64,000 nucleotides of DNA, taken from the NCBI GenBank assembly GCA_018873245.2, contig JAEMBT020000001.1:13264220-13328219 (forward strand), read 5' to 3'. The notes beneath the pieces were generated by a model that was not told where the DNA came from, searched no databases, and saw nothing but the letters and a program-made list of their open reading frames with translations. Each line of letters starts with the position of its first letter. Position 1 is the stretch's first letter. The position numbers and the translations under genes were made by a program. This DNA comes from Archegozetes longisetosus. Lineage: Eukaryota > Arthropoda > Arachnida > Sarcoptiformes > Trhypochthoniidae. Positions 1 to 9,987 of the stretch are shown in pieces.

Positions 1-949
1 CATTAAATTAGAAAGAAATTACTTCTGTTGCAATAGTGTACAGCATAGAGTCAGCTCACTTTTATCAATTTCTTCCACAATTGAGTAAAATATGAAAGGA
101 ATTTATAAAGAAATAGCAAAATTTTATAGTGATAAATTTCTATTTATTCTGATGTTTGTGTTAATGTTTTTGATCAAAAGTAAACACATATGTAATTGAC
201 AAATGAAATCTTCTACATCACCTGGTTTAATTTTTGAGATCCCTAGGTATACAAACAATTTAGAAGTGTTTAAAAATATCTTATTAAGAAAAATTTCAAT
301 TTCATTTTATTTATTACTATGTGTAAACATGAAGTAATAAAATAAAAAATCAAGAATATAGACTTACAGAACAGCTATAGCCGCGCTAATAATTATCTTC
401 ACTTTATCAAAATAAGTATCTTATTTTGATTCCATCGACACGTTTTGTGTAAAAGAGAATAGTTTTTAACCCATTAAGAGAACAGATTAACATTCTATAA
501 CAAATTTTGAATAATCCTGTCTCGTACCAATAAAATGAGTAAATTGTCAGATTAAAATTCACAGAATGATATTCATTTAACTTCAGTACAACTTCTGAAA
601 AAGTAGAATTAACTTTGGGGTAAAATTTTATCCATACTCCGTTAGACTATTAGATTGATTAGAGTGATTAAACCATTAGATAATGAAAATATTGATAAGA
701 GAAATATCAATTTAATGATTGGCGTGAATGATAACGGATCAAACTTTAATGATGCATATCACACGGATTACTGTGTAATTCATGTCGGCCTACAAGATAA
801 TGATGATAATTGTTAAGAGAATTAAACTAAAGACAAGTACTAAGATCATTAATTGTCCAAATTCATGGTTAGACTTTTCACTTGACTTGTAATCAGACAA
901 ACTTTTATGTATCATTCATAAAATATTCGAAATCTTATTGAAATTCTCT
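1..949. other. AT-rich intergenic DNA
   Basis: I see no coding exon, RNA gene or clear repeat here on either strand. It leads up to the target-site duplication of the element that starts at 958. Confidence 0.5.
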
Positions 950-957
950 AAATTGTG

Positions 958-1740
958 GGTTATCATATATGAAGCGGGGACCTGAGAGCAACTTTGTCAA
1001 AACAGACTCATTTACTTTTAGCTTTAAGAACGACCCCTAATCTTTGGCTCTTATTGACTCCTATTGATCACCAAAAACTTCCCACTAACTGTGAGTTTTG
1101 TATCTAAAATTAAGAAATATACTACCTCTGTTTACTAATTTCCTCTATATAATCCATTGAACCTTTAACAACTACGACACCTGTAAACCTGTAGCCTACT
1201 TCTTTATTTTCATCACCAGTAGTGCCATTAGCACCAAAAGCATCGGGAGTCGACCATTTGACCTACCAACCGTTTTGTTAGGTTAGGTTGGGTTAGGTAG
1301 GTTAGATTAGGAAAATGATTGGTAGGTCAAATTGTTACTAGGTCAAATGGTCCAGATCCGAAACATCAGTAACACCATCACTATCATTATCATCATTATT
1401 ATCACGACATTGTCATTCTCTTTAATTTTATAATATTTTTATTTATTATTTATTAAATATTAATATTATTATTTGTTAATAATTATTATAATTAATAATA
1501 ATACTAATATTAAATAAACAATAAATAAAATAATAATAATATTATTATTACTTTGCCTATTTCTAGCCATAGATCTAGTCTTCATATTTTAAATTTTAAA
1601 ATATAAATATTTTTAAATAATTGATAACACGTATATTTGAATGTGGATACAATAAGGGGGCGTTAATAAACAAATGACTCCATAAGGAGTCAACAGCTCA
1701 TAATGAGTCAATGAGAGTCCCTGCTTCATATACGATAACC
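958..1740. mobile_element. Non-autonomous inverted-repeat DNA transposon with 8-bp target duplication
   Basis: The ends are inverted repeats of about 24 bp (GGTTATCATATATGAAGCGG at the left; the complement of the right end reads GGTTATCGTATATGAAGCAG). They are flanked by a perfect direct repeat AAATTGTG at 950-957 and 1741-1748. An 8-bp duplication fits hAT, P or Merlin-type transposition; the GG start is not the usual hAT CAG/TAG start, so the superfamily is open. There is no transposase, so it must have been moved in trans. A second hairpin with a TTAGG-like core lies inside at 1252-1353. Confidence 0.8.
1252..1353. repeat. Hairpin with telomere-like TTAGG core
   Basis: Outer arms GACCATTTGACCTACCAA and the partly repeated complement ending GGTCAAATGGTCC flank about 35 bp of degenerate TTAGGTTAGG-type sequence (1277-1311). 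TTAGG is the common arthropod telomere unit. The stretch is too short and degenerate to be a telomere; it is internal to the 958-1740 element. Confidence 0.6.
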
Positions 1741-1748
1741 AAATTGTG

Positions 1749-2940
1749 AATTATGTTTAAGTGTTTTGTTTATATAAATTTGCTAACTATAAAAATTAAC
1801 TATTTCCTAAGTAAGAAAGTTATTTATGGTTTTTTCAGGTACTCGAGAAAACTAAACAATTTTTTATCGGTTCTAGTAATATTTTTATTTTATTTTATTT
1901 ATAACGAAACTTTGGCTTTAAACCTATCAGTTGACTAGAAATTTTCACTCATTGCTATACTGTTGTATTTGACTTTGACTCAAAATGTTTATAAATCAAA
2001 TAACTAAAAACTAGTGTTTCACTTTTCGAAGCGAAATCTAATTGAAATACAATCGAAATGATAGTTAAAAAGTGAAATGAATCGAATTAAATACTATAGT
2101 GGTTGCATTGGACATCAAAATCATTTGAGTGGAAATAGATTAGAAATGAATATATTTTCAAAGCTTATGTAAATATCTTAACACTCGACTTTTTAAACAG
2201 CTTGTTTAAAAATATTGAACTTCTAAATATATCTCATTATAAAATCCTGTATTGAAAACACTTTAATCAATAATTATCAATTTTTTGTATTCAAAATCAT
2301 ATCAATATTCTAGTAAGCAATTAAATCGAAATACAACCAAACGAAGATAGTAAAAGTGAAATTGAAATGCAATTGAGATTAAAAACTTGAAAGCGAAACA
2401 TTGCTACCTAAAACAAGTTATTTAGCTTTCTATTGACTTTTTGACTCTTTAATTCCAGTTAATATAAATAATATGTAAAAATATTCTAATTAAGAACTTC
2501 AACTCTTCCTACTTACATTTCACTTTATTGAGTCAATTTTTTTAACTTTTAAAGCAACTTTTTTCATTTTTTATCAAATTTTGCAATGCCACAGTTACTA
2601 TACGATCAATAAAACTATTGAAGTCAAGCTCACGAATCAAAATTCAAATCTTTGGCATCAAATTTATTTCAGTTCTAATTTGAATAAAATTATTTAAAAT
2701 ATTAGTTAAATAACTTATAGTTTAATAACACAAAACTTACAAATTCTAACTTACAAATATAAACTAATGTAGTTCAGTACTCATAATATATGATCAATTT
2801 TCTGATAGACAATTTTAAAGATAACAATGGTATTAATCAAATCAAATTATGCAAATACTTAATTGATTACAAAAATTTATATGTCAAATAAATTATACAT
2901 ATTTTAAAAAGTGACATTATAGTAATAGATTGATCAAATA
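1749..2940. other. AT-rich intergenic DNA
   Basis: No supported gene. The sequence is low in complexity, with recurring short GAAATTGAAATGC-like words around 2030-2100 and 2330-2400. Confidence 0.45.
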
Positions 2941-3969
2941 CTAAAATGATTGTTTGAATTTAAATTTTAAATGAGTTATAAATATTTTGACAGAAACTTT
3001 GAATGAATGAAAGTTTATTCCGAATTTATTCATTGAATTAAGAATATTCTTAAGTAAGTCTACCATTGAAGCTGGTGATAAACCAAACCACAAACTCATA
3101 AGGCCTCCCAAGTTATAAATCAATTCATTGATATCTGATTTTGGAGTCTCAGTAAAAATTAAATGAGGGAAATTGATTGGAATTAAGTTAAGTTTAGTTG
3201 AATTTCTAGGCGATGATGTCTTGATATATGTCTCATGAACAACTGAATTGCAGCTTCGTTTAGTCGAATAATTTTTATAACATTCATCTTCGAATTGATT
3301 TATGATAGTTTTATTTAGCTCTACTGTTTGATTGCAAAATTTGATTTCTTCTGTTTCGACTTCCTTCAAATCCAGTAAAACATCTATTTGTCTTAGAGGA
3401 ATACAAATTAAACCATTTTTAACTGAATTGAGAAAACATTTTTCGCGGTAATTATCTCTTATAGGGTTTATCAAATAATCATCACTTTTATCATCATCGC
3501 ACAAATATTCTGGAGTTTTCAATTTTTTTATTGAAAACGAATAAAAATGAATGTTATTCTCTGTATTCTTCTTTAACAATAAAATACTTGTACTGGGCGA
3601 TTTATGTGTAGAGGAAACAATATTGACTGCTGCCACTTCTATGTTTCCAAATTCAAACCTTACTTCATGAAAATTATCCTGAATATTATGATCATGAACT
3701 CCTTGTTCAACACTACCATTATTTTCCCCGAAAAAATCATAATAGAAGAACACGTCTGTTTTGTACAAACCAAGTTTAATATTGGGTTCAGAACAGTTAA
3801 TATAATTACTTCCGCTTATAATGTTGCAAGATTTTATTAAATCTTTATAACCGAAAGTATAATATAACTGCTCAATTTCCCCACGTTGTAGCATATCAAA
3901 CAAATATCCTCTATATAGTTCATCTATCATTTTATTTTTTTGCTCGATTTTTATCCTATTGTTTTCCAT
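2941..3969 (-). CDS. DEG/ENaC channel, second unit (extracellular domain and TM2)
   Basis: This 342-residue frame carries the rest of a DEG/ENaC (amiloride-sensitive, ASC family) subunit whose first membrane segment is encoded at the end of the preceding frame (3972-5312). It has a cysteine-containing extracellular domain. Near its end is NLGGLMSLWFGLSPASMVDL, the hallmark start of TM2 with the G-x-S selectivity-filter motif (here GLS). These channels are trimeric cation channels of the plasma membrane in sensory neurons and epithelia. The ATG at 3969 lies 2 nt past the stop of the upstream frame and in another frame, so it is doubtful as a true start. Either one fused gene is broken here by a stop and frameshift, or an unseen splice joins the parts. 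The family call is firm; the gene model is not. Confidence 0.7.
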   Translation of the reverse strand: MENNRIKIEQKNKMIDELYRGYLFDMLQRGEIEQLYYTFGYKDLIKSCNIISGSNYINCSEPNIKLGLYKTDVFFYYDFFGENNGSVEQGVHDHNIQDNFHEVRFEFGNIEVAAVNIVSSTHKSPSTSILLLKKNTENNIHFYSFSIKKLKTPEYLCDDDKSDDYLINPIRDNYREKCFLNSVKNGLICIPLRQIDVLLDLKEVETEEIKFCNQTVELNKTIINQFEDECYKNYSTKRSCNSVVHETYIKTSSPRNSTKLNLIPINFPHLIFTETPKSDINELIYNLGGLMSLWFGLSPASMVDLLKNILNSMNKFGINFHSFKVSVKIFITHLKFKFKQSF

Positions 3970-3971
3970 TA

Positions 3972-5312
3972 TTATCTTTCTCTTGAAGCCACATTTGGCT
4001 GTATTTTCGCATAGATTTCTCTTGTATAAGGATAAAAAATCAATCTAGTAAACGGTAATATCTTCGCATGAACTATATCCAGACGTATTATAATATCATT
4101 TCTCAAAAATAACTCAAAAACTTGAATGATCTGGAATAACATGAGAATTGAAAAAATTATAGACAATGAATATTTAAACAACTTAGGTAAGTTTGTTTTT
4201 CTATTCAAATTCATACAGAGAGCAACTATATAACTATTTTTCAAGAATTCAAATATTCTTCTCAATGATACAATAAAATTCATGATAATTATATGAGCAG
4301 ACTGTGCAAAACTTATCCCAAACCACATTGAAGATAATGACCCAATAGAACAAACATAAGTTATGAAATCCATTTTAGGATAATGAGAATGAATTACTTC
4401 TCGTTCAGTTCCTTTAGCTAAACGTATCAATGATTTGTCTGCATATTTATATTCGACTTGACCTTTAATTCTTGTATCATAATATTCATTATAACAGCTC
4501 TTTTTGCAAACTTTGTTCAGATCTCTTCGATCTAACTTAATATTACATTTGAAATCGTTGCAAATTTTTGTGTCATTTGAATCAAGTTCACTATAAAACC
4601 ACTTCCTATTGCATTTGCACTTTTGATTTTCCTCTTCTTTCAAATGTTTGATGAAACAGTCCTCTTGTGAATGAAAATCTTTGAAACGCATAAAATGTTT
4701 CTGATAATCAAAACAATTTGTTTGATAAGGAAATTCTAACAAATGTTCTTTGAATGAAAAGAATTCAACATAATAATAATATCCAGGACTAAATATGATT
4801 GAATGTTGAAAAATATTTGGGGGAGATCTCGAGTTATGTATGAGACCACGTAGTCTTAGTTTATTCTTTATAATAAATTGAATTTTTATTGAATATTTAA
4901 GTGTTTCATTGTTCCCAAATAATAGACTGAAAAATGTTATGCAATGTGAAGAGAAAGGTGTAACAGTTTTTAGCAACGGATACTTTTCTTCACATTTGAT
5001 GAAGGTTTGATGGTCAAACGTATTTATACTTGAATAGTAACAATCAACAGAATCTGCGATAGAAGTAAATATTCTTTGATGAGTACTAGAATTTGGTTTT
5101 ATTTGATACTGAGAAGAATCCAAACAAAATGTAATCGAAGGAAGTGATTGTTGTGCTTTCTCATATTTTAACACAATAACTGTTTCTTTTTGATAATAAT
5201 GGTAAGTCAAATCAATAATTTGATACAATAGAAAGATTAAAGCAATTAATTTCCCGATTTTGTGCAAAGAAAGTTTTATTAAATATTTTTTGATCAAATT
5301 TAACAACTTCAT
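3972..5312 (-). CDS. DEG/ENaC channel, first unit, running into TM1 of a second unit
   Basis: The 446-residue frame holds a near-complete DEG/ENaC subunit. It has a short N terminus and TM1 at about residues 20-40, then the post-TM1 motif LPSITFCLDS, a cysteine-rich extracellular region (about 70-320), and TM2 with VCSIGSLSSMWFGIS (filter GIS). It does not stop after TM2. About 40 residues later a new TM1-like segment follows (SLSIIFSILMLFQIIQVFEL) with a second LPFTRLIFYP-type post-TM1 motif, before TAA at 3972-3974. So two subunits are joined head to tail with no room for a promoter between them. Typical family members have one unit with two membrane segments. The start at 5312 was chosen because it precedes TM1; an overlapping upstream frame (to 5514) has a hydrophobic stretch of unknown meaning. 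Confidence 0.75.
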   Translation of the reverse strand: MKLLNLIKKYLIKLSLHKIGKLIALIFLLYQIIDLTYHYYQKETVIVLKYEKAQQSLPSITFCLDSSQYQIKPNSSTHQRIFTSIADSVDCYYSSINTFDHQTFIKCEEKYPLLKTVTPFSSHCITFFSLLFGNNETLKYSIKIQFIIKNKLRLRGLIHNSRSPPNIFQHSIIFSPGYYYYVEFFSFKEHLLEFPYQTNCFDYQKHFMRFKDFHSQEDCFIKHLKEEENQKCKCNRKWFYSELDSNDTKICNDFKCNIKLDRRDLNKVCKKSCYNEYYDTRIKGQVEYKYADKSLIRLAKGTEREVIHSHYPKMDFITYVCSIGSLSSMWFGISFAQSAHIIIMNFIVSLRRIFEFLKNSYIVALCMNLNRKTNLPKLFKYSLSIIFSILMLFQIIQVFELFLRNDIIIRLDIVHAKILPFTRLIFYPYTREIYAKIQPNVASRER

Positions 5313-6124
5313 TTATGTCACCCAGTTTTCTTTCCTTTTGATGATAATCAGTGAAAATAAATGTTTTACTCCCAAATATGAAAACCACTACGAGTCCAAA
5401 TAATCTCTCAAATTTTTGTAAATTCAGCTTCAACAACAGATTATGATATTTAAGAAGCAGTACACAATAAGTGATATGAATGGCAACTGTAGAGCTTATA
5501 CTAAGCAAGACCATTTAATAAGTTAAATGGTGTGCTATCGTGTCACATACGAACATAATGACATATATGCAACTTCATATAACAATTGAATATCGATCTT
5601 TAGTTAGATGATTAATTTTAGGTTTTGTACCATATACTCCACAAACTTATATATATTTATCGTAAAACTTGAAATTTGCATTAGTATTTTATTTCATCGA
5701 TCTATCTCCATCTTTGGAAAAATAGCGTTAATCTTTTATGTTTAGAAGTTTATTCATCTAACAAAGTCAATTTTTCTGGATCAAACCAAACTGAAAAAAT
5801 AATCAAATGATCCCCTTTCTAGTTTAAACAACTAAAATCTTTAAAAATCTCGCTAAAATCAACAGAATGTCGTCATTTCTTGAAAATTTAGCTATTCCTC
5901 AGTCATATATCTGACTATAAATCACAAAATCATTAATTTTGAATTATAACTTTATTTTATTATTTTCTGGCAACATTTGATGATGACACTGTATAATAAC
6001 TACATTACTAACTTTGATTCTGAAAACATTCCGACTTTATAAAGCGTGGAAGACGCATTTTAACAGTTAATTCTTCGAAGGGTTAATCCACAAAATATTT
6101 AATCTTTTATTGAATTATAAAACT
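5313..6124. other. Intergenic DNA with a short dispersed repeat
   Basis: No firm gene. The stretch 5835-5920 recurs in inverted orientation at 12635-12715 (shared words around TTTAAAAATCTC and GTATTCCTCAGTCAT), so it belongs to a small dispersed repeat. Confidence 0.4.
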
Positions 6125-6494
6125 ATTTATGATGATATTTACATTTCTTACCAGATCTTGCCGCATTAAGTAATTCTTCGCCATTTTTTACATAATCGTG
6201 AAATTCAAAGCATGACATTGAAGAATTAAATCGAGTACACATTTCGGCTTTAACTAGATTTATACTCATTCTATCTCGCTCATCTCTCCATAGATTCTGC
6301 ATTACACTGAAAATTTTAACAAAATGATTAGCTATAGGAATTGCTATTACACATGCAACAACTTTAGCTAAATTTTCGAAATATTTTATACTAAAAATTT
6401 TGCGTCACGATTGTTCATTAAATAACTTTCTATCTTCACATGAAATAACTTTGAAGATCTCATTGAATTGACAACACTCATCGAATAATATATC

Positions 6495-7090
6495 TGTTAT
6501 GCAGATATAAATTCTTTGATTTTAGATCAGCTTTTCATTCTTTTAAAATAGTTTGTCAAACAGTTATCTTTAAAATGCTTTATATTTTATTTAATGCTTT
6601 ACTAATGCTTTCAAGGTTATCATTGTATTACCGTTAGCTATGAAATGCGGCTCATATTTTAAAAGAATAACAATTCAGATCTATTTTGTTTATATAAGAT
6701 ATGTTAAAAAACTGGCAGAGAGTCAGTCTTTGGGCGGAGGCCTTGAGAAGAGGACCTGATTATGCCTCTAAGTGAATGTGGAAAAGTGTTAGAAAGAAGT
6801 AAAATCTTTTAATATGTGAAAACTTTTAAATATGTTTATAACATTTTTATGTATCAATCAAATAATGAAATCACGTCTAAGTCCTATTTTATATTTCTTT
6901 ATCTATTTGTTAATTAAATATTATTTTAATTACTTATAATTTTTAAAGAAAATAAAAGATTGCAATCAAACAAAGTATAATATAACTAATAATTTAATAG
7001 AATATTTGTTTCAGAATTCTGGATAAATAGTTAACTTTAGTCCCCAGTTATGCGTTTAGGTTTATGAGCTCGAACCTGAACGGCATAACA
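6495..7090 (+). mobile_element. Solo LTR (copy 1)
   Basis: 596 bp beginning TGTTATGC and ending GCATAACA, flanked by a 4-bp direct repeat TATC (6491-6494 and 7091-7094). Inside are a TATATAAGA box (about 6690), a TCAGTC initiator-like word about 30 bp later, and an AATAAA signal near 6950, the usual LTR order. A close copy lies at 21960-22552. A 4-bp duplication and TGT...ACA ends fit Ty3/Gypsy-type LTRs; a Ginger-type DNA element is a less likely alternative. It is inserted in a dead hAT coding region. Confidence 0.8.
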
Positions 7091-7534
7091 TATCTCTTTC
7101 TACACAAACATTCAGAGACTTACAACTATCAATAATTTCATCATATAATTCACTTTTTATCTAAATTTAGAATAGAAAATATCTTGAAAGTTGAATTTTC
7201 AAAATCAAATCACTTCATTAAATAAGAAAGAGTTCTTAAATATACTATTTTCGAAACTTAATCAAAATTCTCTCATTAATTGATAATTTCTCTAAAGTAA
7301 TATTTAAAAATCTCCCATAAAGTTGCATTCAATTCGATTTTCTAGTTTTGATTTTAATACTAACATAATTTCATTCAAATGTGTTGAGTTTGTGGATTTC
7401 ATTCTAGTTTGAGAATAGTATCATGAAGTTTCATATATTGATGAACAAAATAAAATAGTATCTGATTGACATTTGTATCAAAATTTTCATTTTCACTATA
7501 TCCCCAAAAGAACTAAGTTATAATTAAAGCATTG

Positions 7535-7810
7535 AGTTTGACTTTTTTTACTTTTTTTGACTTTTCTTGACTATTTTGACTTTAAAGGCAAAAAAGTCGA
7601 AAATGACTAAACACGACTTTTTCAACTTTTTTTGACTTTTTTGACAACAATTTTTACTTCTATTGACTATATTTGACCCTAAGTTTAGTAAATGAGTGTA
7701 TCCATAGAAATATTCTAATTAAGAACTTTTTTTCAACTTTTTTCCAACTTTTTTAACTCTTTTCATCGACTATTGTAGTCGATTTTTTTCAACTTTTCAA
7801 ATCGACTTTT
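7535..7810. repeat. Low-complexity TTGACTTTTT-rich tract
   Basis: Degenerate, irregular repeats of TTGACTTTTT and TTCAACTTTTT fill this stretch. It separates the N-terminal and C-terminal pieces of the surrounding hAT remnant. Confidence 0.6.
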
Positions 7811-8570
7811 ATCAATGCTCTAGTTATAATTAAAGGTATTTCATCGTTATTTGGGTCTAAATAAATATGATTTTACAACATTGAAGTTAGTAATTAATTT
7901 ACCAATTGTTGGATGTAAAGATAACTATCTGGTGGACACGTGTCTTAAAAGTTTGAAATAATTATTTTCAGTGAATTCATAACAAGTTACAAACTATCGT
8001 GACGTTTACCTGAATTAGAAAAATTATTATAGATTTTCAAAATAAGGTTTTTAACATCGAAAGCCAACTTATATAAGCCGTGATTTGCAAAACTATGCAA
8101 TATATAACAATTACAGTTACTTTAGAAGAAAGTTTTTTCATTATTTTAATTGGTATAAACAGAATTACGTGTACCATAATTTACTGAAGCATTATCTGCT
8201 CCATAAGCTAATAAGTCTTCTATCTTTAAATCATTTAAGATTAAAACTTTTTAAAGTTGCTATAAATATTGAAACAACTCTCGTTTGAGTCTTCGAAATA
8301 ATCTAAAACAAAATTTATCAGAACTTCATTGATATTGAAATATTACAATGCAACCGAAAAACTTCGATATTTCCTGTTTGATGCGTCTGTTAGTTTTACG
8401 ATATTGCATTTTTGATAAATTTTTGAATCTGGAAATATTCTATGCGATAACTGTAAACCACATTCTCCTGATCTGCAACTAATATGATGCATAACATTAT
8501 GGTAAACATATACGACTTCGGCTGCAATTATTGTAAGTCCTTCAGTAGAATTCATTTTAACTGCAAAGTC

Positions 8571-9300
8571 TTTAATTGATTTATTGATGAATTTAGATTT
8601 TGAATTTTAAAGGATGGGTATGCGTGGGTAGTTTGTAATAAATTAAGATATATAAAGAGAAAATAAACTCACCAATTGTTGTTGAAGATGAAGAGAGTGA
8701 AATTTTCGACTTTAAGTCTTCTTCAGCACATAAAAAAGAGAGAGAAAAAAAGCAGTATCAAAAGGCACAATAAATGGCGCCTTTAATAATTATAGTTTGG
8801 CAGTTTGCATAGCTTTTTAGATTGAAGGTGATTTGTTTGTGATTAGGAATTCTAGTAATAATTGTCTTGGTTCGTCTGAAAAAATTAAATTTTTAATAAA
8901 TCCATTGATAAATTCATTTGGCCAGAAAATTTTGATTTCAACGGCTCTACTTTTAATCAGTGCTTTTGATTAGTCAAAAAAGTACGCTTAAAACTTGTTT
9001 TTAGCGAATGAATGAGTTTAGTTCACGCAGAGATAGATTACTCTATTAACGATAAAGCATGCTTCAAAATGTTGATAACATAGACTAATTATAAAGACCC
9101 ACTAATTAAATACATTTAACGATAAATGTCATCAAAATTAATTCATAAATCACTTAAATAAATAGATTAATCTCAATAAAATGATTCAAAAGTGAAGATT
9201 TCGTTGGATGTATAGTAAAAAATGAGTCAACCTGTAATATAAGCTGTAACTTCATATACAATGCATTTTTGGTGCTGCCAGTTTCAAATCTTTCCAATTC
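8571..9300. other. Intergenic DNA upstream of U1 snRNA
   Basis: No protein gene seen. The last 100 bp should hold the snRNA promoter (proximal sequence element near -55 to -60), but I cannot identify it without a species consensus; there is no obvious TATA box at -25. Confidence 0.4.
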
Positions 9301-9465
9301 ATACTTACCTGGCGTCGGGTCTGCAGAGATCAAGAAGCCTGCGGCTCCGGGTCGAGTCGGGTCCATTGCACATCGGGCCATGATGAATCCTGCCACTATT
9401 CCAAAATGGAATAGATGGGACATGTAATTTTTGGTAGCGGGGATTTGCGTTCGCGCTATATCCCC
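9301..9465 (+). ncRNA. U1 spliceosomal small nuclear RNA
   Basis: The first bases, ATACTTACCTGGC, match the U1 5' end, whose ACTTACCTG pairs with 5' splice sites. Stem-loop I has the loop ATCAAGAAG (U1-70K site; the usual form is ATCACGAA, so one base differs). Stem-loop II keeps the U1A/SNF heptamer ATTGCAC. The Sm site AATTTTTGG is at 9426-9434, and the final stem-loop GCGGGGATTTGCGTTCGCGC...CCCC closes the molecule. The 165-nt length agrees with the usual 164 or so. It acts in the nucleus as the core of U1 snRNP in 5' splice-site recognition. The island is far more GC-rich than its surroundings. Whether this copy is expressed cannot be told, but all functional landmarks are present. Confidence 0.95.
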
Positions 9466-9987
9466 TTTTAAATAATCAAAAAATAGCTGCACTTCTAGTC
9501 ATTTAATACAAACCAAGCAAGCCCTATAACTTTGCAAATCAGTCAGACTTACTGTCTCACTAACTTATAATTGCATAATAGGGCTGCGGGTTTTACTGTA
9601 TCTTTTCAAAAGCTTGAACATTTTCTTATCACATTAGTTTATTTAAAAAGATCGTAAGTTCATCAGTTGAAACATTTTAAAAAAACCAGGCCCGTATGCA
9701 CAACTCTATTTAAAACAGTTTTGAATCGGAATCGACTTAAAACCTGAAACGTGTTTTAAAATCCATTGCAAAATAAATGCTTAAAATAGTTTTAGTTAAG
9801 TCTCGGCTGTGCATATCGGTCCTATAGTCTACTGTTTTCAGATAACCAATCAATTCCGATAACTAATGTGTTTGTAAATTATCCTTCTATAGCTTAAAAA
9901 GAAACGTAAGTTAAGCAATAATACTTGTAGTTTATTATCAGATAATTCATGGCTGGTTACAATTTTCAATTGTTAAAAACAGTGACT
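9466..9987. other. Spacer between U1 snRNA and carboxypeptidase gene
   Basis: Contains the 3' ends of two convergent genes. I see no further gene. A 3'-box for snRNA processing should lie just after 9466 but is not certain. Confidence 0.4.

Larger units (their letters stand above)
6125..8570 (-). pseudogene. Broken hAT transposase, interrupted by a solo LTR
   Basis: Read on the minus strand from 8555 to about 8060, it encodes the same protein blocks as the hAT copy at 49.7-51.5 kb: a YHNVMHH...SGECGLQLSH block, then NFVLDYFEDSNES, then YGADNASVNYG. The C-terminal part lies at about 6480-6155: LFDECCQFNEI, AIPIANHFVKIFSVMQNLW and RDERDRMS, the hAT dimerisation region. In-frame stops, frameshifts and a low-complexity stretch (7.5-7.8 kb) show that it is dead. 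The solo LTR at 6495-7090 sits between coding blocks that are adjacent in the other copy. hAT transposases normally cut and paste DNA with a BED-finger/RNase H-like enzyme. Confidence 0.75.

Noticed and set aside
5212-5514. 100-codon minus-strand frame with a hydrophobic stretch overlapping the DEG/ENaC start
   Set aside because: The overlapping frame with clear DEG/ENaC motifs is better; this one has only a TM-like segment.
9154-9492. 112-codon open frame on the minus strand
   Set aside because: It is the antisense of the U1 snRNA; its odd composition comes from that RNA's GC-rich stems.
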